Positions 11,261-21,772 of a stretch of 45,594 nucleotides of DNA are shown here, piece by piece. Both the position numbers and the translations under genes were made by a program. The DNA is from Priapulus caudatus (taxonomy: Eukaryota; Priapulida; Priapulimorpha; Priapulimorphida; Priapulidae), in NCBI RefSeq assembly GCF_000485595.1, contig NW_014577381.1, positions 121,651 to 167,244 on the forward strand, written 5' to 3'. The notes beneath the pieces are model-generated. The model had not been told where the DNA came from. It searched no databases and saw only the letters and a list, made by a program, of their open reading frames with translations. The number at the start of each line of letters is the position of its first letter. Position 1 is the stretch's first letter.

Positions 11261-12755
11261 GTCCTTCCTATCCCTCTATTCTATCCTCAGATTTCCACTT
11301 ATTTGAAACGCATGTTGCCTCTTGCTATCCAGCCCGTTGACTCCCATACTCACCACTCACATTCGTCCTTGGGCAAGGTATCTGTATTCATGCCGGATTT
11401 GAAATTCTATCAGTATTTGTCCTTTATTATACGATTTTCTCCTTCGAACCCCTCGAGCCGTCTAGAATTCTATTATTGGTGATGAGACGACACAGCCGAG
11501 TACCTGTATCGCCATCGTTATCATTTAAAATGTGAAAAATAGAAGCGGGCGTCTAAAAGTCGTGTTGTGCCTTATAACAGCCTACGGGTGAGCGAGAGAA
11601 CGAACAAAAAGCCTATTCGAAATTCAGAAGAGACGCATCAGCGCTCAATGCACCAAATCCTTTCATTAAACTCGTTTGGCGGAGTTCGATGCGTTAGAGA
11701 GCTCGAGGGCGGCATCGACCAAACAGAACTCACAGAGCACAGACAGATAGAACTCAGTACTGGTTGAACAGTTAATCCGTGTGCTGAAGTGTCACATATT
11801 CACATGACGCTTCATAACAACCACGTAAAAATCCCATTTGACATCGTACCTTCGCCGATACGTGTCTATATAAAGTGCTTTCCACAATGTCAAATTTTCC
11901 GCAATGATGAAGATAAAAAAAAATAAATACTTTTGTCACTACGATACGCGTTGAAACATATGCGCGTGTAAAGACGGGCGAATCAGACAACAGGAAGCTC
12001 GGCGGACAGCCATTGTATCGCAGACGCATCTATAAACCGAAAGATCCTGCATTTATGGTAATTCACAGACGCATGCTTTACAAAGAAGAGTGCAGTCTGC
12101 TGGCTTCGGCAGCCGAAGGAAGCGACGATAACGCACCGAGTTATCGTCGATAGACAAAATCGAAATGTCGGGGCAAGTGTAGTGCGATTGTGAACTAAAC
12201 GCAATACTCATGTACGAATGGGTTGGTGTAAATGACAAAAAGTTATTATTATATAACAGCATGTAATACCACGAATAAAAGACATTCTATATATAGTATA
12301 GATAGAGACAGGCCAGCGAGTGGGGTCTGTGTCCACTGGATATTGTTTAGTGAATGCTTGGCGCGCAACCATGCACATTGAAATTAAGGAATTTTTCTAT
12401 TGAATCAGAAAATGCATAGCTTTGGAATGGTACAATGCATTCTGAGATCGTAGCATCTGAACTGAAACTGTGAACTCAGAGTGAGTAGTACCTCTGAACT
12501 GGTCCTGGTTATGCTCTGTTTTAGTATTGGTTTCGGTTTCGGTTTCACAATAGCAGCAGCTGATAAGATCATGAGGTGAGGGCAAGAAATAGTCATAGGT
12601 TTTTCTGTGTGTGGCAGCACTGTACAGTGAGTGCTGACATTGGAAATACAATATGGATGATATGGACATACAATATGATATAGTTATGGATGAAACAATA
12701 GAGTGGCCATATATAGCCGCTCGTGTGACCACGGAAAATAATGCGACACTTGTTC
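11260..12755. other. Unique sequence, no gene recognised
   Basis: Frames on both strands are short and low in coding character. If the channel tail continues beyond the exon at 13112-13277, a further exon could lie here, but I could not identify one. A short (GGTTTC)3 occurs near 12530. Confidence 0.4.
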
Positions 12756-13111
12756 AAGTGAACTCGCCAACTTTTTACGTAAATCCACGAATTTCCTAAG
12801 TAAACTCCCTAACTTCTTACATAAAACTCACCAACTTCTCAAGCAAAAACTACCCAACTACTCAACTAAAATCACCAACTTCTCAAGTAAACTCACAGAC
12901 TTCTCAAGTAAACTTACCAACTTCTCAAGTAAAACTCACCAACTACTCACGTAAACTCACCAACTTCTCAGGAAAAACTCGCCAACTTCTCAAGTAAACT
13001 CACCAACTTCCCACGTAAAACTCACCAACTTCTCACGTAAAACTCACCAACTTTTCAAGTAAACTCACCAACTTCTCACGTAAAACTCACCAACTTCTTA
13101 CGTAAACTCAC
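12756..13111 (-). repeat. 22-base minisatellite made of 5' splice junctions
   Basis: About 16 units of 21-23 bases, read on the minus strand as AGAAGTTGGTGAGTTTTACG with small variations. Roughly ten units keep a perfect GTGAGT in register. The array begins exactly at the donor of the exon at 13112-13277, whose last bases AAGTTG and first intron bases GTGAGTTTACG are themselves one unit. The exon-intron junction has therefore been amplified in tandem into the intron. Confidence 0.92.
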
Positions 13112-13277
13112 CAACTTTTGGTGTACGGCCTTGACTGTATACTCGATGATTTCGCTAGCGACATCTTTCGGCGATTCTTCGTGTTCTTCATCAACGCTCG
13201 CCAGCGGTGCAGGTGACGTCACCTCTTCCCAGGAGTCCTCGCGAGGATTAGTCGTAGAAGACGAGTCTGCCTGATTT
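13112..13277 (-). CDS. Probable CNG channel C-terminal tail exon
   Basis: The frame of 55 codons plus 1 leading base is bounded by acceptor ACCTTCCCAG and donor GTGAGT. It encodes an acidic, Ser/Thr-rich stretch (TTNPREDSWEEVTSPAP, DEEHEESPKDVASEIIEYTV) that looks disordered and then helical. Its leading base completes the AG left by the exon at 13761-13987 (giving Arg), and only 483 bases separate the two, so they read as consecutive exons. No domain recognised; the function would be regulatory or for protein contact in the cytosolic tail. An alternative acceptor 7 bases further in would shift the phase and is less likely. Confidence 0.65.
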
Positions 13278-13760
13278 CTGGGAAGGTTTAGATATTAAGG
13301 ACAGGACGATGTCGAGAAAGTTACGCCTAAGAAAAATCAGAGAGAAACGTTTCCTTTGGGTAGAAGCTAAATGCAAATATTCAAATCTCGTCATTTGCAC
13401 GTTATTGTTAGTGTCATGGCTGCTGGATTGAATTGGACCTATTTCGTCTAGTTTAGTTATGCTCTGTTACAGTTCATAGCAATAGTAAACATACGATTGA
13501 GCTGTCTGATAGATGATTAATCTTTTAATGGGGCAGACTTGGATGACATGCGAGATAGCGGGGTGGGTACTCCCGCGCTTCGTTTGCAAATGAGGTACTC
13601 TTGACAGATTCCTATATCTGACAATCTTCATATATGCATATATCCGTACGCTGTGCATATTATGCATTCACTGCAAATAAATTTCTTGAATATTGGATCT
13701 TCCTTATAGACTGAATTCGATGCACGAGCGTCTGTCAGTAGAATTAAGACACTAATATAC

Positions 13761-13987
13761 CTGTTGGTGGACTCACACACTACTTCTGCGGCTCCCTCTC
13801 TCTCCGACTCTGCGTTGGAGGGTTGAACATTCTGGGTTGCGTTCGTTGCGCCATCTGCCGACGACGAGCTGCACGACTGGCTAGTATCTTTGACCACGTC
13901 CAGAGTAGTGACCACAACGGTAGGGGTCGGAATGTTGTGCTTCTTGGCTTCTATCAATCGTATGCGACCGTACTCTTTGATTATCGA
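13761..13987 (-). CDS. CNG channel C-helix and tail exon
   Basis: The exon of 227 bases has acceptor TTTGCAG and donor AG/GTATAT. It starts in phase 0 with SIIKEYGRIRLIEAKKHN, which lines up with the C-helix that follows the CNBD in CNG channels, and phase 0 is what the exon at 32014-32110 leaves (it ends PEAE). The remainder is a Thr/Val-rich then Ser-rich low-complexity tail (DTSQSCSSSSADGATNATQ, AESEREGAAEVV). The C-helix closes over bound nucleotide and couples binding to gating. A stronger-looking GTGAGT lies 15 bases inside the exon end and could be an alternative donor in the same phase. Confidence 0.75.
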
Positions 13988-14149
13988 CTGCAAACCAGGA
14001 AATAATTTGCGTGATTTTTACAACAATCTATCTGTCTTTTGCTGCGACATGTCTATCTATCTATTTGTCTGTCAGTCCGTCTATCCCACGATCGGTCTGT
14101 CGGTCAGTCCGGTTGTCCCTCCGTACAGTCACGCATATAACGTGAGTGC

Positions 14150-14302
14150 GTGCGTTCGGTCGTTCATTCGTTCCCTCTTTCTTTTGTTCTTCTGTTCATG
14201 CGTGCGTGCGTGCGTGCGTGCGTGCATGAGTGCGTGCGTGCGTGCGTGCGTGCGTTCGGTCGTTCATTCATTTCCTTGTTCCTCCGTTCTTCTGTTCATA
14301 CG

Positions 14303-14343
<41 letters not shown>

Positions 14344-14345
14344 AC
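14150..14345. repeat. (CGTG)n arrays in a two-unit repeat
   Basis: Two GTGC/CGTG tetranucleotide arrays are separated by a repeated spacer, TCGGTCGTTCATTC plus a pyrimidine run ending TTCTTCTGTTCAT, giving a higher-order duplication of about 115 bases. Confidence 0.85.
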
Positions 14346-14397
14346 AAAGGTGTAGGTATGCGGTAGCTTTGTTAACCGTGGGACGGCGGAATCCCTA

Positions 14398-14399
<2 letters not shown>

Positions 14400-14452
<53 letters not shown>

Positions 14453-14545
14453 AAATTTACATACGCCCAGTACAAGTGCTGTGGTTTACGTAGGTTACGT
14501 AGGTGTTATATATATATATCTATATATATATATATATATATATAA
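14400..14545. repeat. CT array, 57-base shared cassette and TA array
   Basis: A (CT)n array is followed by a unique cassette (ATACGCCCAGTACAAGTGCT to GTAGGTGTTA) and then (TA)n. The same cassette followed by (TA)n recurs at 28617-28705 with about three differences, while the surrounding sequence does not match. Confidence 0.85.
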
Positions 14546-14547
14546 TA

Positions 14548-14645
14548 TCAGGAGTGAAACGTTTATTTACTTCTGATAATATCAGAAGTAGATAATAGGG
14601 AAACTATTAATATTATCTACTATCTATACTGCTGATATTATGGAT
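14548..14645. repeat. Small hairpin element, copy 2 (compound)
   Basis: Starts ATATCAGGAGTGAAACG and contains a nested pair AGAAGTAGATAATA / TATTATCTACT, ending CTGCTGATATTAT. It resembles two overlapping members of the hairpin family, set beside a TA array. Confidence 0.5.
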
Positions 14646-15002
14646 TGGTGTGTAACACTGTATTAATATTGAATCGTTCTCATCATAATGATGCGTGTGC
14701 ATGTGGGCGTGCACTATTATAGATAATACTCTAATTAAACTAAACTAATATCCATGCATATAATTATTACCGCGCCCGGGAACACGCCGCACTGATTTTC
14801 TGCATGTAAATTCTTTTCATTAAATCTCAGCCGAAGCCCGTCCGTCCATCCAGCTCCCTCGCGGAAAAAATCTACTTATTTTCTGCGCAATTTATTATGC
14901 GTTTTAATGACTTTAGGCCGCCGACACAGATTAGACACACATGTTATGTTACCATGGTAACGAATAGGCACGAATTAGCATAGGAGAGAACGTTCACCGG
15001 AC

Positions 15003-15105
15003 CTTCTTCAGCGTGCTGAGGTTAACATGTAGTGCAAGCTCCGTCTTGAGTTTGTCCGGCAGCAGACCGAGAGAGTGGATGTCTCCACCGCCATTGACGC
15101 TTCCT
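15003..15105 (-). CDS. CNG channel exon: end of the C-linker
   Basis: Acceptor CTCTTACAG precedes a frame with GSVNGGGDIHSLGLLPDKL and KTELALHVNLSTLKK, a signature of the CNG C-linker just before the CNBD. Ending after AAGAAG leaves phase 0, which joins the exon at 4436-4590 (VTIFQ) to give the family-typical LKKVTIFQ. The donor would then be GTCCGG, a poor match; a better-looking GTGAAC lies 5 bases further on but would break the frame into that exon. The C-linker carries nucleotide-driven movement to the S6 gate. On the strand it lies 5' to the tail exons, but the S6 exon is 24.5 kb upstream and the intervening C-linker exon was not found. Confidence 0.82.
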
Positions 15106-15109
15106 CTGT

Positions 15110-15689
15110 AAGAGACGAAACGAGTGTACATATAGCACATAATCGAAGCATCGATTATATCTGGAGAGCGTTTGAACAAATTTGTACATACTCTTACTTA
15201 TATGTTGATCGATGTTTTTCATTAATTTTCTTCAATTTTCGGAACAATTCTATCATCACGTATATATAGGTAAACGTGTTGATTTTGTGTGCATTTGTCT
15301 ATGCAATTTTTCTTCTTTATCATAAACGACCGTAGAGCATTTCGTGTACAGATTTTGCAATGCTGGAGAACAGTTAAATATATAAAAATTAATATGGGTT
15401 ATATTGTGGAGGTTATCTTAATCTTATCTGGCTATAAAAAATAGTATGTTATTCCTTTTAAAAAACGCATAAAATTATTGACAGTGTTCCTCATTCCTGG
15501 TTGTATTACTAATCATCGATTCTACTTTGTCGTCTTTGAGAAAACCCAGCACGAACGACGTACGCGTTTTCGTTTTTGACCGGACACAACGTTATGCAAA
15601 TGCCCCGAAGATTGTGTTCTCAAACATCTGAACAAGTTGCTATCAGCTATGTATTTAAGAATATGTTATCTTTTGAGAGTACTTATATT

Positions 15690-15690
<1 letters not shown>
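15110..15690. other. Intron-like AT-rich sequence
   Basis: Lies upstream, on the coding strand, of the C-linker exon. No exon, RNA gene or transposon was recognised. Confidence 0.4.
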
Positions 15691-15746
<56 letters not shown>

Positions 15747-15834
15747 CAGGAGTGAATAATAATAGATTCTCTATTCCTATCATTTCCTAGATCATCTATT
15801 GTTATTTACTCCTGTATATATGTATATGTGTGGG

Positions 15835-15835
<1 letters not shown>
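15690..15835. repeat. TA array with hairpin element, copy 3
   Basis: (TA)n array followed by CAGGAGTGAATAATAATAGA and, about 25 bases later, its imperfect complement ending TGTTATTTACTCCTG, then more TATATA. The arms match over about 22 bases. Confidence 0.75.
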
Positions 15836-15870
<35 letters not shown>

Positions 15871-16440
15871 GCAAGTGTGTATAAGAGAGTATCGATAGGA
15901 ATTTATTGTGCGTGCGCACTTGTGCCTCAGCTGATTGTAAGATTAGCAGAAGCAGTAAGACTATAATTCTTTCCCATCCGCCCAATGGGACGGTCAATAA
16001 TCACTTTAACTAGATCTCAGGGAACCGATGGAAACGGGCAATGAGCTACAGACAACGATAGATAGATAGAGAGGAGAGTGGGGCATGCGTGCGTGCGTTC
16101 GTGCGTGTGTGTGAACGTGCGCCAGTTCGCGCATATGTATGTCCTCGCGTGCATGCACGTTGAGCGTGCGTACTTGCACGAGTGCCTGTATACGTACTTG
16201 ACTGCGAGAGAAGATAATCGGAAACCTAAAGGAGACTCTCTTCTACAGCTACAATGATCATTGCCGCACTTCACACTCGCGCGCAAATCGAATCACAGGA
16301 CAGCGGACGAGGCAGTAACTATAAACGGCCAGTCGTGTTTTCATAGGCCTTCCTTCTTCCTACAATCTATTCTATAATAAATATCCTAAATATCCTAAAT
16401 ATCCTAAATATCAATCAATCTTCCTACAATCTATAGCAGA
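15836..16440. repeat. GTGC tetranucleotide repeat and flanking sequence
   Basis: (GTGC)n at 15836-15870 and a second GTGC-rich patch at 16085-16180; a short array of TATCCTAAA units lies at 16380-16412. No gene recognised. Confidence 0.7.
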
Positions 16441-16483
16441 GCGGCATGCTGAGCACGGCCGCTGGCATGCTGGCAGACGCCTA

Positions 16484-16582
16484 CGTATATATATATATAT
16501 ATCAGGAGCTAATAATGACATCATTGTCATTGACATAATTTGTCATTATACACTCCTGATATATATAGATATATATATATCT
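16484..16582. repeat. TA array with hairpin element, copy 4
   Basis: ATATATATCAGGAGCTAATAATGAC is answered by GTCATTATACACTCCTGATATATA, so the arms run into the TA arrays on both sides. The loop has an internal GACATCATTGTCATTGACA palindrome. Confidence 0.75.
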
Positions 16583-16689
16583 AGCATTAGACGGGGCATG
16601 GCTGCTATATTGCGCGGCTGGATCGATCAGCATTGTCAAGCTAGCGGGAAGAGCGCATGCAGAGATAACCAGACAATAAATAGCTCAGT

Positions 16690-17045
16690 ATACGTTCATA
16701 GTTGTATTTCCTTTAGTCCTGTTGTACTGTGTACTATTAGTGCCTATGCTGCCTATGCTGCCTATGCTGCCTAGTGCCTATTAGTGCCTATTTATGCTGT
16801 GTATCAACATTGCAATCAGCGGGCAATAGTTGTATTTCCTTTAGTCCTGTTGTACTGTGTACAATATGCTGTGTATCAACAGTGCGTTCAGCGCAATAGT
16901 CATATTTCCTTTAGTCCTGTTGTACTGTGTACAATGTGCCGTGTTCCGTGTAGTATTTACTATGTATTGTGCACCCTGTACCGTGTATAGTGTTCCATAT
17001 ACTGTGTACTATGTACTGTGTACTGTGTACTGTGTACTACGAAGC
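16690..17045. repeat. TGTACTGTG-rich minisatellite
   Basis: Three copies of a segment containing TTTCCTTTAGTCCTGTTGTA (near 16707, 16830 and 16907) lead into a run of GTGTACT units near 16990-17040. The frames 16784-17172 are translations of it. The sequence right of the N gap (21616-21760) is of the same GTGTACT type. Confidence 0.85.
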
Positions 17046-17101
17046 ACAGACCAGGATCGGCATTAATGTACACGCCATGCTACCCCGTGACCTCAGCCAG
17101 G

Positions 17102-17828
17102 TTAACTGTCTGCTCTCATCTAGACATTGTCTGGAGTGCTATCGATTAACGAGCCTATTGTTAGATGACTAGTAATGCTCAAGAAATATAATTTGCCAGC
17201 TAACAAACATCCAACACGCCGTGCTAGGTCTCTTAAATACCCGATTAATATTATTAAATACGCAGCTCCCCGGAAAATCACAGACGCTGCGCCTGCTATT
17301 CACCAATAAAACTCATTACCGCTATTACTTCTAGCTTCTAAAAACACGCGTGTAGAACATATGCTTCAGTACTATGCTTTTTCTATTACAATTATATCAT
17401 AACTGAGTTAGCTTTGACTGATTTGAGGCAAATAAACTATAGCAGACTCTAATGCTAACTAACTTCACATAACTCCTATAACCTACTACTCCACTAATTA
17501 CGTACGTTCATTGGTGGTTAGTCAGTACATACGAAGATATAGGGGCGCTTGCGCGTTTGGGCTACAAGCGGACCTCATAGGCGAGTGATATCGCATGTAC
17601 TGCTATACGAAGGCGTAGGTGGGTCAGCGGCCTTCACATTCACGCTTCGGCAATTTATTTACCAGCTGCTAGAAAGCGTAAGAGTGAGCTCATTATAGCA
17701 CAAAAATGGCGTTCCTGTAAACCGGCAGAGCGTACATAAGTTCTTAGGCTCAACCTCACATGTACATGTTCTTCCGCTGTGTTATTTATAGAGCGTATGC
17801 GGAATTCCATGTGTGTGTCGTGTGTGTG

Positions 17829-17892
<64 letters not shown>

Positions 17893-18480
17893 GTGGTCGT
17901 GTGTGTGCTAAGTGCGTGTGTGTGTGTGTGTCGTGTGTGGTGGCTGTGTGTGTGTGTGGTGCTGTGTGCTAGTGTGTGCGTGCGTGATGCGTGTGCTTGG
18001 TCGTGTGTGCGTGTAATATATTACGCTTTCGCCGAGCATATGCGGTCATTCTGCCTACGAACTGATCATGATCTCAAGCAATGTCAATTTAACCGGGCCC
18101 GCGTTTAACATTGGGGATATTGCCGGTGGTTAGACAACTTGCTCTAATGCAGAGGCGCATTGTGGTAGACAAATTCGCTCAGGCCAGTTCAGACAGAAAG
18201 CTCGCAAAGCGTTTCGCCAAACGTCCGTCGGCGGAACAAAAGGGTGCGCGAAGATACGTCGTTCACATGTGAGATCACTCGACGCGACTTTCGCGTTTCT
18301 CGCGAGCGGCCGCCTACCTGTCTCAGGTCCAGCAGTCCAGATTCAGAATGCGCGATCTGCCAAGAAATCTCCGGGCGCATCAATCTGTCGAGCAGCGTGC
18401 GCGTCTCCCTGTGGCACAGACGAAAAACAACGCGACAGTAGCAGCGAGAAAGCGCATATGACCGACTCAGTGAAAGCGCA
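17102..18480. repeat. Duplicated block Q, noisy copy
   Basis: Recurs at 28868-30035. It contains a (GT)n array (17838-17888) and a CNBD exon copy. Many single-base differences exist between the copies; this one breaks the exon frame. Confidence 0.88.
18318..18408 (-). pseudogene. Frameshifted copy of the middle CNBD exon
   Basis: It aligns end to end with the intact exon at 29876-29962, with acceptor CTGTGCCACAG and donor GTAGGC kept, but it has 91 instead of 87 bases and several scattered single-base insertions and deletions, so the phosphate-binding cassette cannot be read in one frame. Splice sites outside the exon are unchanged. The density and kind of change fit uncorrected long-read error better than neutral decay, but a true dead copy remains possible. 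Confidence 0.75.
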
Positions 18481-18660
18481 GAGACGATCGTCTCTCTGCT
18501 CCTCTCATCTTCTCTCGTCTGTCATCTCTTCTCTCTCTCTCGCTCTCTCTCTCTCTCGTCTCTCTCTCTCGTTCTCGTCGATTTCTCTCTCTCTCTAGCT
18601 CCTCTCCTCTCTCTCTCTCTACTCTCTCTCTCTCATCTCTCTGTCTCTCCTCTCTAGCTC
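18481..18660. repeat. CT-rich tract
   Basis: TCTC arrays following block Q; the second copy of Q also ends in a CT array at 30040-30135. Confidence 0.9.
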
Positions 18661-18850
18661 TCGCTTATATACTATACTATATATATATTATATATATATA
18701 TATATAATATATATATACTAAATATATATATACCTATTTTATATATATATGCTATGATATCTATATTAATATATCCATCGAGATCATCTCTCCTCTCCGT
18801 CTCTCTCTATATATATATAGTATATATATATATATATATATCTATAATTA
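18661..18850. repeat. TA-rich tract
   Basis: Interrupted (TA)n arrays with a short CT patch at 18785-18805. Confidence 0.9.
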
Positions 18851-18894
18851 ATACGCGCGCGTAGAAGGAGGCGGCGAGGACGTACTTGCGACAG

Positions 18895-19330
18895 TTTCGC
18901 GTCGTGACCATGTTGCGGAAATGTGAGGGAATGTGTGAATGTATCGGAATGTGAGGGAATGTGTGACATGTAGGGGAATGTGATGGAAAGTGTGACATGT
19001 CGGGAATGTAAAGGAATGTGCTGACATGTATACGGAATTGTGAGGGAATGTGTGACATGTATGGAAATGTGACGGGAATGTGGACCAGTATGGGAATCGT
19101 GAGGGAATGTGTGACATGTATGGGAATCGTGACTGGAAATGTGTGGACATGTAGGAAATGTGAGGAAAAGTGTAGACGTCGTGCGGAAAATGTAGGCGAA
19201 TGTAGTGACATTGTTGCGGGAAATGGAGGGAATGTGTGACATGATACGGATGTGAGGCGACATGCTGTGACATCGACGGGAATGTGAGGGATGTAACGGG
19301 AATTAAGGGAAATGTGAGGAAATTGCCGGA
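18895..19330. repeat. GGGAATGTGAGGGAATGTGTGACATGTA minisatellite
   Basis: About 15 noisy units of roughly 27-28 bases with frequent single-base gains and losses. The three overlapping minus-strand frames rich in His, Ser, Thr and Pro are repeat translations. Confidence 0.9.
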
Positions 19331-19369
19331 AGCAATACGCGATAGGCCGCCTGTCGTCTAGTTACGAGT

Positions 19370-19620
19370 CATTCAGCAAGTTGTGATGAGTATGCTATTT
19401 TACGATGTAGACTAGTTTAGCGACACTGCGGGCTATAGTGTTTAATGTTAACTGCATGATGGTGACTAGTTTGGCCGACACTGCGGGCCTAATATGTTTA
19501 ATGTAAGTGATAATGGTGACTAGTTTGGCACACTGCGGGCTTATATGATTAATGCTTAATGATAATGGTGACTAGTTGGCGACACTGCGGGCTATATGAT
19601 TAATGTTAATGATGATGGGC
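19370..19620. repeat. 62-base tandem repeat, about four units
   Basis: Unit core GTGACTAGTTTGGCGACACT plus GCGGGCTATATGATTAATGT, repeated near 19405, 19460, 19515 and 19565 with indel noise. Confidence 0.85.
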
Positions 19621-19709
19621 GCGCAGCACGAAATAAAATGAAATTAAAATAAAGCGATAATTTCAACTGCGAATGTGTGGGGTATTTCATCACTCTTTAT
19701 GTGATGTCT

Positions 19710-21587
19710 CTCCCCCCTCCCCCTCCTCCTCTTCCTCTTCCTCCCCCTCCTCTTCCTCCTCCCCCTCCTCCTCCTCTTCCTCTCCCTCTCCTCCTCCTCC
19801 TTCCTCTTCCTCCTCCTCCTCCTCCTGCTCTTTTCCTCCTCCTCCTCTTCTTCTCCTCTCCTTCTCCTCCCCTTCCTCCTTCCTCCTCCTCTCCTTCCTT
19901 CCTCGCTCCTCCGCTTCTCCTCCTCTCCTCCCCCTCCTCCTCTCCTCCCTCCGCCTCCTCTCGCTCCTCTTCTCCTCCTCTCTTCCTTCCTTCTCCTCCT
20001 CCTGCTCTCTCTTCTCCTCCCCTCCTTCTCCTCCTCCTCCCCTTCCTCCTCTCCTCCTGCTCTTCCTCCTCTCCTCCTCCACTTCCTCCTCCTCCTCCTG
20101 CTCCGCATCCAACCACTCTCGGCCTCTGCTCATGCCCAGCATGAAACATGACTGTCCCTCGCCTAACCTGCATGCAGTCCATCCATTTTTTTTTTTTTTT
20201 TATAGTTTGTAATAATTTGTAATTATTTTTATTTTTATTTTATTAATATATTTATTGATAGACGACTAATTATTATTTTATTTATTGATAGACTCCTGAT
20301 GTAATTTCATTTAGCTTCTTCAACGCGTAGTCACGTACAAATTCTTTTCCGTTATGGGGACGTGAAGTGTTAGGTGTGGCTAGGAGCAAGTTGAGTGTAA
20401 GCGCATGCGCAGTTGAGGTTAGGCAGTAAATGCGCCCTTGACACTAACGCTTAACGGAGCCAACGTGATGAGTCTAGAATACAGGCAAGGAACTTTGACC
20501 TTGATTCTTCTACGATGGGAATAAGCTACATGACCATTTTCCATGGCACACGCACGATGCAAAAAGTACGCAGTTTATTCGACTGGGCATTTTGCCAACA
20601 CCGGCCCGCGCATGCCATTAGCAACGACCCCCCCCCCATAATGTCTTTGCGCTAATGGACCTTTGCTCCCGCTCTCCGTTATTTCCTGCAAAACGATGGG
20701 AATTTCGGGAAAATGCCACACGGGAAACCAATGGGATTTTGGTATGGGCGCGGCGGAAAATACCCATGGGAAAAATTCCCGATTATTTAGCCGGTGGTCA
20801 AGCCGTGATGGGATCCAATAGATCGGCGAACCTTACAGTGAAGACGCGGCACTGCATCTGGCGCAGTAACCATCGAAATATTATAGATAACCTATATGTT
20901 TCTATTCTATTCTATTATATATATTGCTATAATGTATTTCTATTATTTCTAGATTATCTCTATATTTCTATGGCAGTAACTAACCCGATCACTTCGAGAA
21001 TTCCGTCTGCAATGATGAACATCTCTCTCGCGACTTCGCCCTTCTGCAGATGAGATCACCGGGGAGTGAAGATGGACCCCTTCATCTTCAGCACGAGATC
21101 GTGTAGAAACTCCCGGCTGGCACTCTTGAAATATCGTCACTGCGCAAGATGAGGCGTCAGCGCGCATGCGAGGGGGACTGGGAAGTGGGAGGAGGGCTGT
21201 CTGTGATCTATGCGTAATGAATACATGTAACTTGAGAGAGCAGCGGACGTGTGAGTGATGAGTCTGTGTGTATAAGGTTCGTATATACACGATCACCCTC
21301 TGGGCGATGAGAAACGATCGCCATCGTGTCCAGACGATAATTAATCATAGCTGAGAATAATTAGCGGTTGTGTAATTAGATGTTCAGTTGGCTTAATGGA
21401 TAGAACGAGTTATCGTGTAGCCAACGTTGACAAACACGAGCGAGCGCTGATGGTATTATTGGGGGCAAGATCATGTTGAAATCTGGCTTTGCGTTTTTGA
21501 TCGATAAACATTTACATTACGGGTGATAAAGATCAATGCATAGTCGCGTTCAAATTTTCCCAAACTCAATCATACTGATAGTCAGTT
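19710..21587. repeat. Duplicated block P, copy 2
   Basis: Same sequence as 3253-5033, with a longer TCC array (19710-20105) and many one-base indels. It ends at the N gap, where copy 1 enters (GGTC)n. Confidence 0.9.
20985..21140 (-). pseudogene. Frameshifted copy of the first CNBD exon
   Basis: Matches the exon at 4436-4590 but has one base lost in CTTCCTG, one gained in CCGGGAG, one gained in CTCCGG, and the acceptor changed from CCGCAGGTGACG to a form lacking two bases. The reading frame and the splice acceptor are therefore both broken. All changes are short-run length changes, so sequencing error or an allelic duplicate is as likely as a pseudogene. Confidence 0.8.
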
Positions 21588-21612
21588 NNNNNNNNNNNNN
21601 NNNNNNNNNNNN
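21588..21612. other. Assembly gap of 25 N
   Basis: Exactly 25 N. Left of it the sequence matches block P just before a (GGTC)n array; right of it a GTGTACT repeat begins. The join is unsupported by sequence, and the fixed small size suggests a placeholder and not a measured length. Confidence 0.99.
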
Positions 21613-21615
21613 TTG

Positions 21616-21760
21616 TTACTTTCTATGTACTATGTACTGTGTACTGTGTACTGTGTACTGTGTACTGTCTACTGTGTACTGTGTACTTTGTACTATGTAC
21701 TATGTACTGTTTACTGTTTACTGTTTACTGTGTATTTTGTACTGTGTACTACGCACTGTG
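21616..21760. repeat. GTGTACT minisatellite
   Basis: About 18 units of 7-9 bases (TGTACTG with variants), similar to 16980-17040. Confidence 0.9.
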
Positions 21761-21772
21761 CGTATGTTGGTA

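Noticed and set aside
14150-14366. Repeated short direct repeats that could suggest a CRISPR array
   Set aside because: The spacers are themselves repeats and the units are a CGTG microsatellite in a eukaryotic context.
18784-19273. Three overlapping minus-strand frames rich in His/Ser/Thr
   Set aside because: They follow the 27-base GGGAATGTG minisatellite in all three frames.
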